DNA of 64,000 nucleotides from Streptomyces sp. P3. Lineage in GTDB: Bacteria; Actinomycetota; Actinomycetes; Streptomycetales; Streptomycetaceae. The position numbers and the translations under genes are program-made. Positions 37,024 to 49,399 of this stretch are shown piece after piece (the first letter of the stretch is position 1; each line of letters opens with the position of its first letter). The stretch is taken from positions 3,596,001-3,660,000 of the forward strand of contig JAFEKX020000001.1 of NCBI GenBank assembly GCA_016893485.2, written 5' to 3'. The notes under the pieces were generated by a model that saw nothing but the letters and a program-made list of their open reading frames with translations, did no database searches and was not told the origin of the DNA.

Positions 37024-40000
37024 GTGCCCACAACCGGTTACTCGCGGCCGGTCCCTCTGACAGCATCTCCGGGAGAGTTCCGGACTACGGCGGGGGGCCG
37101 GGTGGGGTTCGTCCTGGTACGCGCGCGGGCGCACCGGCTGCTGCTCGCCGCCGCGCTGCTCACCGTCCTGCTGACGACGGCGGTCCTGACGACGCTCACC
37201 GCGTACTCGGGCGCGATCGGCGACGCGGCGCTCCAGCACTCCCTGAACGACCCCCGCAACGCCCCCGACAGCGCCCTGATCGTCAAGGCCGACGTCCCGG
37301 CCGCCGAACGCACGGCCGCCGAGAGCGCCGTACGGAAGGCGGCGGAGCGGACCTTCGACCAACTGCCCGTGATCGTACGGACGTTGGAGCGCTCGGGGCC
37401 GTACGCCCTGCCGCGTTCGCTTCAGCCGTCCGCCGCGCGGTCCGGGGACCCCGATCTCACCTTCTTCGGAGCGCTGGACCGGACGCAGGTGCGGCTGGTC
37501 TCGGGCCGCTTCCCGCGTGCCACCGCCTCCGGGGACATCGAGGTCGCGCTGCCCCGCACCGCCGCCGAGGGGCTCGGGGTGAAGGCGGGGACCCGTCTCG
37601 CCCTCGCCGACCGGCTCGGCGGGTCCGCGGCGCACATCGTCGTCACCGGCGTCTACCGGCCCGCCGTCGCGGGCGGCGCCTACTGGCTCCTCGACGATCT
37701 GCGCGGGCGCGGCCTCAGCACGGCCGGCTTCACGACCTACGGCCCGCTGCTCGCCGATCCCTCGGCCCTCACCGGCGGGCGGCTGAGCGCCGGGGCGTCC
37801 GCGTGGCTGGCGTCGGCCGACTTCTCCACGCTGACGACCGGGCGGATCGGCGCCCTGCGCGAGAGCGCCGGGGCGGGCAGCGACGCGCTGCGCACAGGGC
37901 ATGCGGTGAGGGGAGTCACGGCCGCGACGACCTCGCTGCCCGACGTACTCGACCGGCTGGACCGCTCGTTGCTCGTCTCCCGCTCCACGCTGCTGATCGT
38001 CGCGCTCCAGCTCTCGCTGCTCGCGGGCTACGCGCTGCTGCTGGTGGCCCGGCTGCTGAGCACCGAACGGGCGGGCGAGAGCCGGTTGTTGAGAGCGCGC
38101 GGGGGTTCGCGGGCGCGGCTCGCGGCGCTGTCGGCGGCGGAGGCGCTGCTGCTCGCCGTACCGGCGACGGCCCTCGCCCCGCTGCTCGCCGGACCGCTCA
38201 CCCAACTCCTCGCCGGGCAGGGCGCGTTGGCCCGCATCGGGCTGCACCTGGACACTCCGGCCGACGGCCGGTCCGGGGTCTGGCCGGTCGCCGCGGCCGT
38301 CGCCCTGGGCTGTGCGCTCGCGGTGATGCTGCCCGCCCTCACCTCGTCCTTCGAGGGCGGCCGGGCCCGCGCGGTGCCCGCTCCGCTGCGCGCGGGCGCG
38401 GACCTCGGCCTGCTGGTGGTGGCCGGAGTCGCCTACTGGCAGCTGAACCGGCAGACCTCGGGCGCCGTCAGCACCGACACCTCCGGAACGCTGGGCATCG
38501 ACCCCCTGCTGGTCGCGGCCCCGGCCCTGGCCCTCCTCGCGGGCACGGTCCTGACGCTACGGCTGCTGCCGCCGGTGGCACGGCTGGCCGAGCGCCGGGC
38601 CGCGGCCGGGCGGGGGCTGCCGACGGCGCTGGCGGGCTGGCAGTTCAGCCGCCGTCCGATGCGCGGCGCCGGGCCGGTGCTGCTGCTCGTACTCGCCCTG
38701 GCGCTGGGCATGCTGGCCATCGGGCAGAGCGCCTCGTGGAACCGCTCGCAGAGCGACCAGGCCGACTTCCAGGCCGGGGTGCCGGTGCGTGTACTGGCCG
38801 CCGGCGACGGCGGGTTGGGCCGCACGGAGGCCTACGCCGGCCTGCCCCGCGTGCGGGAGGCCGCCCCCGCCGTCCGCATCTCCCAGTCCCTCTCCGGCGA
38901 CCGCACGGCGACCGTCCTGGCCCTCGACACGGCCCACGCGTCGAACGCGGTACTGATGCGCCCGGACCTGACGTCGGGGCACTCCGCCCGTGCGCTGCTG
39001 GCCGGCCTGGGGCCCGGGGAAGCACGGCGGGCAGCGAAATCCCCGCGGGAACACGCACGTTGACGCTGCGAGCAGGCATCCGCGGCACAGGCCCACGGAC
39101 CACGGCCGACGTCACGGCCACGGTCGAGGACCGCTACGGCATCCCGTACGAGGAACCACTCGGCCAACTCCCCACCGACGGACGGCAGTACGCCCTGACG
39201 GCGGACGTCTCCGCGTCACCCGGCCCGCTGACCCTCACCGGACTCCAGCTCGACCTGCCCCAGCCCGGCGACCACTCCTCCCGACACCGGCTCACGGTCG
39301 GCGCGTTGAGCGCCACGGACGCCCGGGAACGGTCCGGCCGCTGTCGCTGCCCACCGCCTGGAAGGGGCGGGCCGCCGCAAGCGAGTCGTACGGCCCGCGC
39401 TCCAACCCGCCTCTGCCGACGGTGACTTCGGCGAAACCACTGACCGTCGACTACGGCACGGGGTACATCCCGGGCAAGGACATCTGGACGGTCTCCTCCG
39501 TCACGGTGCGGCTCCAGGTCGTGCAGCCCGCGCCGCCCGAGATCACCGCCGTCGCCACCGACCGCTATCTGACCTCGGCGGGCGCGCACACCGGGCAGCG
39601 GGTGCAGGTCACGCTCGGCGGGGAGAACCTGCCGGTGCGGATCGTGGCGGCGGTGCGCGGACTGCCCACGACCGGTGACGCGGGGGCGTCGAGCGCGCAG
39701 GACGGGGGCGCGCTGCTGGTCGATCTCCGGTCCGTGAACCGGGTGTTGGCGGCGCGGTTCGTCGCGGGGGTCACGCCCACCGAGTGGTGGCTGCGGACGG
39801 CGCCGGGTGACGCGGCGGCGGTGGCCACGGCGGTGCGGGCGCTGCCCGATGTCGATCCCACGGAGGTCGTGGTGCGGGAGGAGATCGCCCAGGAGCTGCG
39901 CGACGACCCGTTCGGTGCCGGACCCGAGGCGGCGTTCGCCGCGGCGGCGCTGGTGGCGGCGGCGCTCGCGGCGGTCGGCTTCGCGGTGAGCGCGGCGGGG

Positions 40001-40416
40001 TCGCTGCGGGAGCGTGGCGCCGAGTTCGCCGTCCTGCGCGCACTGGGCGCCCCGCGCCGCCAGCTGGCCCGGATGATCGCCGCCGAACAGGGCGTCCTGG
40101 TCGCGCTGGCCCTCGTGGTGGGTACGGCCCTCGGCGCCGTGCTGACCCGCGCGGTGATCCCCTGATCGTCCTCACGGCCCAGGCGACCCGCCCGGTACCG
40201 CGCGTCCTGGTCGAACTGCCCGTCTCCCGGGTGGTGTTGCTGCTGGTGGCGGTGTCGGTGACACCGCTGCTCGTGACGGCGGCGCTGGCGCTGCGGCGGG
40301 GCGATGCGGTGGCGTCACTCCGGGAGCAGGGGGTGAGTGAGATGGCGGACGCGAAGACCGGGGACGCGGGGATACCGGGGGCCGAGGGGTCGCCGAAGGC
40401 TCAGGCGTCCCCGTGA
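37024..40416 (+). CDS. Large FtsX-type ABC transporter permease, first of a pair
   Basis: About 1130 residues. N-terminal helix (RLLLAAALLTVLLTTAVLTT), a large extracytoplasmic domain, then helices (TLLIVALQLSLLAGYALLLV; two more blocks) and a second external domain, ending with a C-terminal FtsX block (AAFAAAALVAAALAAVGFAV; ERGAEFAVLRALGAPRRQLA). FtsX coupling loops (STERAGESRLLRARGGSRAR) contact the ATPase. Substrate unknown; this architecture moves lipids or lipoproteins, or signals to wall enzymes. GTG 37024 chosen; GTG 37102 possible. Apparent frameshifts near 39015, 39330 and 40160. GTGA overlap with the second permease. Confidence 0.82.
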
Positions 40417-43126
40417 CCGCGCCCTGGATCCGCACCCGCCTGCGCGCCTCCCCGGTGCCGCCTGGGCGTTGGCGCTGCTCGTGGCAATGACCGCGTGTCT
40501 GGGTGCCGCGTTCCCCGGGCGGTGGACCGGTACGAGGACGCCGGGCTGCGGGCTGCCGTGCGACAGGCGGGCCCCGGGCAGACCTCCGTCCAACTGACCG
40601 GCCCGGAGCCCGGCTTCACGCTCCCGCAGCAGCAGAACGAGGCGGCTCTGTGGGACGCCACGCTCCGTGGGCAGTACGACCGGGTCCGGCCCGTCGTCGA
40701 CCGTGCACTCGTCATCGATCCGGCCCAGTCCGCGTACGGCGTGCGCCCGGCCGGCGACCCCGCCGTGCCGGACACCTGGATACCGCGCCCGAACGGCCTC
40801 CCCGCGCATGTCCACCCCGCCGTCCAGAGCGACCTCGCCGCCCACGCGACCGTGCTGCGGGGCCGGATGCCCCGCGTCTCCGGTCGAGTCACCGTGCAGA
40901 CCGCCGAGGTGGAGGCCGCCGTCACCGCGGCGACCGCCAACAGCCTGCACATCAGGGTGGGTTCGGTGATCCACGTGCCCGGCGAGGGACGCGCCCCGCT
41001 CGCCGTCCGCGTCACCGGCATCCTCTCCCCGCGCGACCCCGGCGGCGCCTACTGGTCGACCGAGCCCCTGCTGCGCACCCCGACCCTGGTGGCCCTGCCG
41101 ACGCCGGACCGCCCGAAGTACTGGCTCGGCGCGCTGCTGCTGGCCCCGGACGCGGCCCCCGCCCTCCTCGGCACCGCTGCGCCGCCGGTGCCGTTCTGGC
41201 AGTTCGCCCCCGACCCGAACGCCCTGCACGTCCACGACCTGAACCGCCTGAAGTCCGCGGTCGCCGCGCTCGAATCAGGCCCCGGCCTCCAACTGGCCCG
41301 CACCTACACCACTCCCGACACCGACGTCAGCACGGGCCTCGACGACGTGTTCACCGGCTTCGGCCAACTCCGTTCCGGTGTGCGTCCGTTGACCGCCCTC
41401 GCCGCCTTCGGCACCGGGACGGTCGCCGTCGTCGTGCTGCTCATGGCGGGCGCCCTCAGCGCGGACCGCCGCCGCACCGAACTCGCCCTGCTCCGCGCCC
41501 GGGGCGCATCCCTGCACGGCCTCACCGCCCGGCTGCTCGCCGAGACGGCCGTGATCGCCGTACCGGCAGGGGCCCTTGGCCTGGCGGCGGCGCTGCTGGC
41601 CGTCCCCGCGGACCGCAGCGGCTACGCCGTCGTCGCGGCCTTCGCCGTCGTCCTCACCGCGTCCGCGGCGCTCGCGGCGTCCGGTGCGCGCCGCGCTCAC
41701 CCATCGGACCGTACGCGTCCACGGCCCGCGCGAGGACGTGACGACCGTCCGCCCGTCCCGGCGCCGCACGGTCGCCGAACTGACCGTGCTGGTGCTGGCG
41801 GCCGGCGCGGTGGAGGCCCTGCGCAGAAGCGGCACGTCCGGCTCGGCGGGCAACCAACTGGTCTCGCTGGCACCGGTGTTGGTGGGTGTGATCGCGGCGC
41901 TGGTGCTGGTGCGTGTGTACCCGTTCCTGCTCCGCCGGCTGACCCGTCCGGCCGGCCGGCTGCGGGGCGTGGTGGCCCATCTGTCGCTGGCCCGCGCGGG
42001 CCGTACGTCCGTCTCCGCGGTCCTGCCGCTGCTGGCTCTGCTCACCGCGCTCACCACGGCCGCGTTCGGCGGCTCGGTCCTCGCGGGCGTGAGCGACGCC
42101 CGCGACCACGCGGCTCTGCACGCCGTCGGCGCCGACGCCCGCATCGACGCGACCGCTCCCTGCCCGCCCAACTCCCCGCAAAGGTAAGCCGGTTGCCGGG
42201 CGTGCACGGTCTCGCCGAGGTGAGCATCACCTACGACGCGAAACCCCTGGACGGTCTGGAAGCGGTTCCGCTGGTGGGCGTGGACCCCGGCTCCTACGCG
42301 GAGTTGGCGGGCCGTACGGGTCTGGGAGCCTTCCCCAGGGGCAGTTGAATCGCCCCGCGCGCTCGGATGCAGTCCTCCCGGCGCTCGCCTCGCCCTCCGT
42401 CGCGAGCGCGTACGGCACACGCCCCTTCCTCGTCCGGCTGCCGGACACCAGCGCGGTCACGGTACGGATCGTGCTCGTCCGGGACGCCACCCCGGCCCTG
42501 TCCGGCGCCGACTTCCTCGTCATCGACCGCTCCGGACTCTCCGGTACGGCGGCCCGCCCGACCTCACTGCTGGTGACCGGCGACCGGGTGAGCGGGGCCG
42601 CGCTGCGCGGGGCCGCCGGGAGTTCGGCCGGGGTGACGGTCCGCGCCGAGGAACGCGCCCGGTACGTCGGCTCGCCGCTCCAGTCCGGCGCCGGGCGCAT
42701 CTACGCGGCGGCGGTGGCGGCGGGCGCCGGTTACGCCGTCCTGGCCCTCCTCCTCTCCCTGCTGCGCGCCGCCCGGAACGCGCCGCGCTCCTGGCCCGGC
42801 TGCGCACGATGGGTCTCACGCGGGCCCAGGGGCGCCGGCTGCTCGTCCTGGAGTCGCTGCCGCAGGCCCTGTTGGCGGCGGCGGGCGGCGCGCTCACCGG
42901 CTGGGCGACGATCCGCCTGCTCGCCCCGGGCGTCGACCTGACCTCGGTGGCCCTGGCCTCGGCGCACAGCCCGCTCGGAGAGGCCCACTTGAGAACCGAC
43001 CCGGTGTCACTGACCGTCCCCGCGCTCGGGGTGCTGGTGGCGGCGGTGGGGGTCGCCGGGGTGCAGGCGTGGTGGTCCGGACGGCGGGGATCCGTACGGG
43101 AGTTGAGGGCGGGGGACACGCGATGA
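40413..43126 (+). CDS. Large FtsX-type ABC transporter permease, second of a pair
   Basis: About 905 residues from GTG 40413. Same plan as its neighbour: N-terminal helix (AWALALLVAMTACLGAAFP), an external domain with GSVIHVPGEGRAPLAVRVTG, first FtsX block (LTALAAFGTGTVAVVVLLMA; ADRRRTELALLRARGASLHG), second external domain and a final block (TMGLTRAQGRRLLVLESLPQ to VPALGVLVAAVGVAGVQAWW). The two permeases probably form a heterodimer driven by the ATPase at 43160. Six or more apparent frameshifts (near 40455, 40525, 41690, 42165, 42345, 42775). Confidence 0.82.
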
Positions 43127-43159
43127 CGCGTAGCGACACGGTGTACGTCGAGGGCAGTT

Positions 43160-44136
43160 GTGACCGAGGAGAGCGTCGATGACCACACGAACCCCACCCT
43201 CTCCGACCTGGCCGACCGCGCCGCCGAGCGCCGGGGGCGGCCCGCCTACGGTCATGACGCGCTCATCACCTGCGACCGGCTGGTCCGCATCTTCACGGCC
43301 GATGGGGTCGAGGTGCAGGCGCTCCAGGGGCTCGATCTCCTCGTCAGGGAGGGCGAGTTGATGGCGCTGGTGGGGGCCTCGGGAGCGGCAAGTCGACGCT
43401 GATGAACATCCTGGCCGGGCTGGACACGCCCACCGCCGGTGCGGCCCGGGTGGCCGGACGGGATCTGCTGGCGATGGCCGCGAAGGACCGGCTCGCCTAC
43501 CGCCGTGAGGTCGTCGGGTTCGTCTGGCAGCAGACCTCCCGCAATCTGCTCCCCTATCTGACGGCGGCTCAGAACATCGCCCTGCCCATGCAGTTGTCGG
43601 GCCGTCGCTCCGGGCGCCGGGCGAAGGCCGAACGCGCCCTGGAACTGCTGGAGTTGCTGGATGTCGCCGACTGCCGTGACCGGCGTCCGCGGGAGATGTC
43701 GGGCGGGCAGCAGCAGCGGGTGGCGATCGGGGTGGCCCTCGCCAACGCCCCGGCCGTCCTGCTCGCCGACGAACCGACCGGCGAACTCGACTCCCACACC
43801 GCCGAACAGGTCTTCGCCGCGTTCCGCACCGCCAACGAACGGCTCGGCACCACCATCGTCATCGTCACCCACGACCAGGCGGTGGCGAGCGAGGTCCGCC
43901 GCACGGTCGCCATCCGCGACGGCCGCACCTCCACCGAGGTCCTGCGGCGCAGCCAGGTCGACGCCACGACGGGCCACGAGACGGTCGTAGCCAGGGAGTA
44001 CGCGATGCTGGACCGGGCGGGACGGCTTCAACTCCCCGCCGAATACACGGAGACGCTGAACATGCGGGACCGGGTGGCCCTGGAACTGGAGTCGGACCAC
44101 ATCGGAGTCTGGCCGGACGACAGCGAGCAGGGGTGA
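43160..44136 (+). CDS. ABC transporter ATPase with AbrB-like C-terminal tail
   Basis: About 325 residues from GTG 43160. Walker A GASGSGKST (broken by a G4-to-G3 contraction near 43389), Q-loop FVWQQTSRNL, signature MSGGQQQR, Walker B VLLADEPTGELD, switch VIVTHDQ. After the nucleotide-binding domain comes a ~50-residue extension with YAMLDRAGRLQLPAEYTETL then NMRDRVALELESDHIGVWP. This resembles the swapped-hairpin AbrB/SpoVT fold (D-x-x-G-R-x-x-L/I-P, then R...V). Serves the two large permeases upstream. Confidence 0.88.
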
Positions 44137-44142
44137 CCCGGC

Positions 44143-44807
44143 TCAGCGCACGCTGACGCCGAGGGCGCCGACTCCCGCTCTGCGGACGGCGATCGAGCCG
44201 TAGGGGTACGGAGCCTCAGCCACGCGCCTGACGAGAACAGGCCCGACTCCCCACCGGGGCGCAGGAATCCGAGCGACTGCGCCGCGTGCACCGCGCGGAC
44301 CGGGAGGGCGGTCTCGCCGACCGTGCGGGACCAGATCTCCCGCCCTATGCGGTCGAGTTCGGTGCGGGTGCGGCCCTCGGGGCCAACTCCTGGGTACGGG
44401 ACCGGAATTCGGCGACTCCGGCCGTGATCATCCCGCGCAGTGCCTGCGGGCCCGGCAGTCCGGACTGGGGGTCCAGCCGCCGCGCGGGGCAGCACCCCGG
44501 CCCACGGCGGGCCGGTCACCGCGGCCGGCACCCCGGCCGTGGCCGCCGACTCGTCGAGGGACTCCAGGAGTTCACCGGCGGAGACGGTCACGTCGAGCGT
44601 GACGTCGAGACCGTCCTCGTAGGGCTTCGCCAGGCGCACCGCGCGGATGGCGAGCACCTCGAAGGACGGCGGCCGGCCGAAGACCGCGAGGGCGGTGCCG
44701 GCCGCCTGGAGACGGACGGCGGCGGCGCGGTCGTAGTGGAGCAGCCGGGAGAGGAAGGCCGCGAGATCCGCCGCCTCCCCTTCGTCGGCGAGGTGGAGAA
44801 CCGTCAT
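44143..44807 (-). CDS. Conserved hypothetical protein
   Basis: About 222 residues from ATG 44807, overlapping the thioesterase stop by ATGA. Visible segments: MTVLHLADEGEAADLAAFLS, HYDRAAAVRLQAAGTALAVF, LDVTLDVTVSAGELLESL, then ETALPVRAVHAAQSLGFLRP and SGAWLRLRTPYGSIAVRR. No signal peptide or membrane helix; soluble alpha/beta protein. I do not recognise a named family, though it looks conserved in actinobacteria. Three apparent frameshifts between 44220 and 44480. Confidence 0.6.
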
Positions 44808-45216
44808 GCGGCGACGGCCTCCTCCTCGTCGTCATCCCGGTATTCCTCCAGGAACTCGCGTTCCTCGGCGGTGATCCGGCGCGGTCGCTGTGCCTCGAAG
44901 TCGAAGGGCACGACGACCGTGGAGGCACGGACGTAGATCTGGTCGCCGTCCTTCACCTCGTAGGTGATGGTGAAGGACGCCGCCCTGATCTCCGTGATCC
45001 ACAGCTCGATGTCCACGGGGTGTGCCGGTGGACGAGCTGGCGTTTGTAGTCGATCTCGTGGCGCGACACCACCGAGCCCTGCTTGAAGTCCTTCTCCGGG
45101 CGGAACAGGAAGTCGATACGGGCTTCCTCCAGGTAGCGGAGGAAGACCACGTTGTTGACGTGGCCGTACGCGTCCATGTCCGCCCAGCGCAGTGGGCAGC
45201 GGTAGATGTGGCGCAA
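44804..45216 (-). CDS. Acyl-CoA thioesterase, hotdog fold (4HBT type)
   Basis: About 137 residues. TTG 45216 (RHIYRCPLRWADMDAYGHVN) fits the conserved start; ATG is absent nearby. The catalytic motif WADMDAYGHVNNVVFLRYLE is the 4-hydroxybenzoyl-CoA thioesterase signature with the active Asp. Then DYKRQLVHRHTPVDIELWI and the acidic tail REFLEEYRDDDEEEAVAA. Hydrolyses an acyl-CoA; substrate unknown. It begins six bases after the EttA stop, so it is likely cotranscribed with it. One apparent frameshift near 45020. Confidence 0.85.
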
Positions 45217-45221
45217 GAAGA

Positions 45222-46887
<1,666 letters not shown>

Positions 46888-47012
46888 GAGAAACCGTCCG
46901 GCAGCTTGAAATCTGGAGTGGGCAGACCTAACCATCTTGCCTGAGGTCAAGGCTTGGGTGGTAACTCGTTTGGTCGGGGGCTGTGAGCTGGGGCTTCCGC
47001 CGGTGCCCTGTC

Positions 47013-47630
47013 TCACCGTCCGCAGTCGATGTCGGTCATTCCGCCCCGGACGACCGGATCGGTGCCCGAGCCGCTGACCACCAGCAGGCCGCCGTCCCGC
47101 TCCCAGTCCAGCTTGTACGTGCCCGCGGCGACGGGCCGGTAGCCGTCGTCCACCGCCCAGGAGCCCGCCTCGCCCAGTGCCAGGCCGGTGCGCCCGACCG
47201 CGTACGCCTCGCCGTCGCCGATCACGAGGAACGACGTCTCCCGTACGACGGCCGTGCAGCCGCCGGGGCCCGTGGGGCGCAGCACGTAGTACCGGGCGTC
47301 CGAGATCAGGTCGTCCAGCGCTCCCCACGCGATGCCGGACACCGCCGCGACGATCAGCAGCACGGTCGTCGACCGCGGCCATCCTGGCCGCACCGCCGGG
47401 AGCAGCACGGCATCGCCCCGGCGCCCCGCCCGGACGAAGATCCGGCGCAGGACGAGCGCGAGCACGAACAGCACCGCGCTCACTCCCCAGCCGGGGACCA
47501 CCCGGCCGCCCACGACGAGGAGGAGATCGCTCCAGCTCGCCACGGCGCCGAGGGCCAGGCTCCCGACGCCCACCGCCGTGCGGACACCGGGCGACAGCTC
47601 CAGGCCGGGCCGTGCACGTGCTTCGGTCAT
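47013..47630 (-). CDS. Hypothetical membrane protein
   Basis: 205 residues, intact, ATG 47630. Three membrane helices (TAVGVGSLALGAVASWSDLL; WGVSAVLFVLALVLRRIFV; STTVLLIVAAVSGIAWGAL). A soluble C-terminal domain with two Cys follows (GPGGCTAVVRETSFLVIGDG; GTYKLDWERDGGLLVVSG; ending MTDIDCGR), probably outside the cell with a disulfide. No family recognised. It is transcribed with the same polarity as ettA and the surface-protein gene. Confidence 0.65.
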   Translation of the reverse strand: MTEARARPGLELSPGVRTAVGVGSLALGAVASWSDLLLVVGGRVVPGWGVSAVLFVLALVLRRIFVRAGRRGDAVLLPAVRPGWPRSTTVLLIVAAVSGIAWGALDDLISDARYYVLRPTGPGGCTAVVRETSFLVIGDGEAYAVGRTGLALGEAGSWAVDDGYRPVAAGTYKLDWERDGGLLVVSGSGTDPVVRGGMTDIDCGR

Positions 47631-47709
47631 GGCGGGTACGACCTCCCGGGCCCGCCGACGGTTGCACCGGGGCGTCGAAGCGCTCCGGGGGTCGGGGCGG
47701 CCTGGGCCG

Positions 47710-49128
47710 TCAGCCCTGGTTCGGCTTACGGTCCCGCAGCAGCATCAGGGTCGTGGCGCCGATGCCGACCAGGCCGAGGGCGAGGACCGTGATCATCGGG
47801 GTGATGCCGGAGCCGCCGGTCTCGGCGAGGTTGGTGTCGACCGTGGTGCCGCCGACCGTCGCCGGGCTCGGCTCGCTGAGCGTCTGCGTCACGTCACCGC
47901 CCGCGTCGCTCTGGGTCCGGCAGTCGAGGACCCCGGCGAACCGCTTCTCGTAGCCGTTCGGCGCCGTGATCGTGAAGTCGTACGCCTGGTCCTCCTGGAG
48001 CGGGATCGTCACCGTCTCGGAGGTCCCGGCGCCGATGCCGTGCTCGACGCCCAGCAGCTCGAAGGTGAACGTCGCGTCGCCCTGGTTGGCCGCGGTGACG
48101 TCCACGCCGCCCTTGGCGCAGTTCTTCTGCGCCGACAGTGCCGGTATGGCACCGGTCTTCGCCCAGTCCGCGCTGGCGACCGCGCCGACCGTCGACTCGC
48201 TGGAACCGGCGAGGATCTGCGTCTGGCTTCTGCTCTCGGAGGTGAAGGCCCGGCCGACGGGCACGGTGGTGGACGCCTGCACGGTCAGCTCGCCCGACCC
48301 GTCCGCCGCGTCCTCGGGCACGTCGAAGAAGACCTGGCTGCCGTTCACCGCGGAGGTGACGGCCTTGCCGTCCTTGTCGACGATCCGCACCCCGGTCGTG
48401 GCGGCGTCGGCGGGCGGTGCCACCGTCACCCCGCTCGCGTTCGTGTGCACCGTCACCGGGCCGAGCCGGTCGCCGGGGTGGCCGGAGACGGCGGGCGGGG
48501 TGAGTGTCAGCGACGCCTTCGGCTCCGCCACGGTCCGCGCGCTCTTCTGCAGGTAGTCCGCGAGCTTCTCGGCCTGCGGGTCGAGCGCGTCGACGTCGGC
48601 GCCGTCCGAGTAGCGCCAGATGGCCACCTGGGTGCCGGCCGCCGCGTCGCTCTCGGTCAGGCCCTTGGTGCCGGCCTTCGCGGAGAGCGCCGCCGCCAGG
48701 TCGTTCACCTGCGGGTAGGAGTGCTCCAGGATCCAACTGATCCTGCCCGCGCTCTTGTTGGCGCCGAGCGAGGTCGCGCTCCACGCGGTCTCGTGGTACT
48801 TGGCGTCCCGCTGGGTGGGGTTGCGGAGGTCGACGCAGTACGTCTGCAGGGTGCCGCCGCCGTCCACGGACATCTCGAACAGGCCCGCGGAGACCTGCAC
48901 ATCGCTCCCGCCGTCGTCGTGGATCACGGCCGTGCCGTACGTCTTCAGCCCGCCTATCGTGGCCGTCGCCCCGCCCTGGGTCTGCGGTGTCTCGTCGGCG
49001 ACGGCGGGGCCGGCGGTGGCCAGCACTCCGGCGGCGACGAGCCCGCACGCCCAGGTCGCGGCGACGAGGCGGGCGACGCCCCGGCCGCGCAGGGACAGCG
49101 CGGAGAAAACAGACAACGCAGATGACAC
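47710..49128 (-). CDS. Thioester-domain (TQXA) surface protein with class E sortase signal
   Basis: 472 residues, intact, from GTG 49128 with AGGGGA upstream. A signal peptide (about 1-45, ending GPAVADE) is followed by the Cys-Gln thioester domain: Cys98 in QTYCVDLRNP and Gln167 in GTQVAIWRYSDG. An internal Cys-Gln thioester would bind host or surface amines covalently. Two beta-sandwich-like regions come next (PPAVSGHPGDRLGPVTVHT; KGGVDVTAANQGDATFTFEL). The end has LAETG (about 435), a hydrophobic helix (ITPMITVLALGLVGIGATTL) and a positive tail, the signal for sortase E attachment to peptidoglycan. Confidence 0.88.
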   Translation of the reverse strand: MSSALSVFSALSLRGRGVARLVAATWACGLVAAGVLATAGPAVADETPQTQGGATATIGGLKTYGTAVIHDDGGSDVQVSAGLFEMSVDGGGTLQTYCVDLRNPTQRDAKYHETAWSATSLGANKSAGRISWILEHSYPQVNDLAAALSAKAGTKGLTESDAAAGTQVAIWRYSDGADVDALDPQAEKLADYLQKSARTVAEPKASLTLTPPAVSGHPGDRLGPVTVHTNASGVTVAPPADAATTGVRIVDKDGKAVTSAVNGSQVFFDVPEDAADGSGELTVQASTTVPVGRAFTSESRSQTQILAGSSESTVGAVASADWAKTGAIPALSAQKNCAKGGVDVTAANQGDATFTFELLGVEHGIGAGTSETVTIPLQEDQAYDFTITAPNGYEKRFAGVLDCRTQSDAGGDVTQTLSEPSPATVGGTTVDTNLAETGGSGITPMITVLALGLVGIGATTLMLLRDRKPNQG

Positions 49129-49317
49129 GGAATTCCCCTTCGAGCAGGACCCGTCGACGTAGGGGGTGTGGTCCCACCAGCAGAATCAGAGCGCCGGGAA
49201 CTGTGCCCGAGCCATGCCCGGCATCCTAGGGACGCGGGCGCACCGCCTTCTCCAGTCGGGTCATCGGATAACCGATCCGACTCGGAATCGTTATCCCCAA
49301 GATCGCCTGCGAGCAGG

Positions 49318-49366
49318 GCTTATCGACAAATCCACCGGGTCATTGGGAGCGCATTCATCGATAAGC
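49318..49366. promoter_or_regulatory. 9-bp inverted repeat GCTTATCGA/TCGATAAGC upstream of the surface-protein gene
   Basis: Perfect arms at 49318-49326 and 49358-49366 with a 31-base spacer. The 49129-49399 region is unusually AT-rich and also has GGATAACCGATCC (49266-49278) and GTTATCCCC (49290-49298). It separates the ssbB stop (49400) from the surface-protein start (49128), both on the minus strand, so it probably holds the latter's promoter and operator. No other gene is seen in the gap. Confidence 0.5.
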
Positions 49367-49399
49367 CGCAGTTCGATCAACCGGGGGCATTCACTGACA

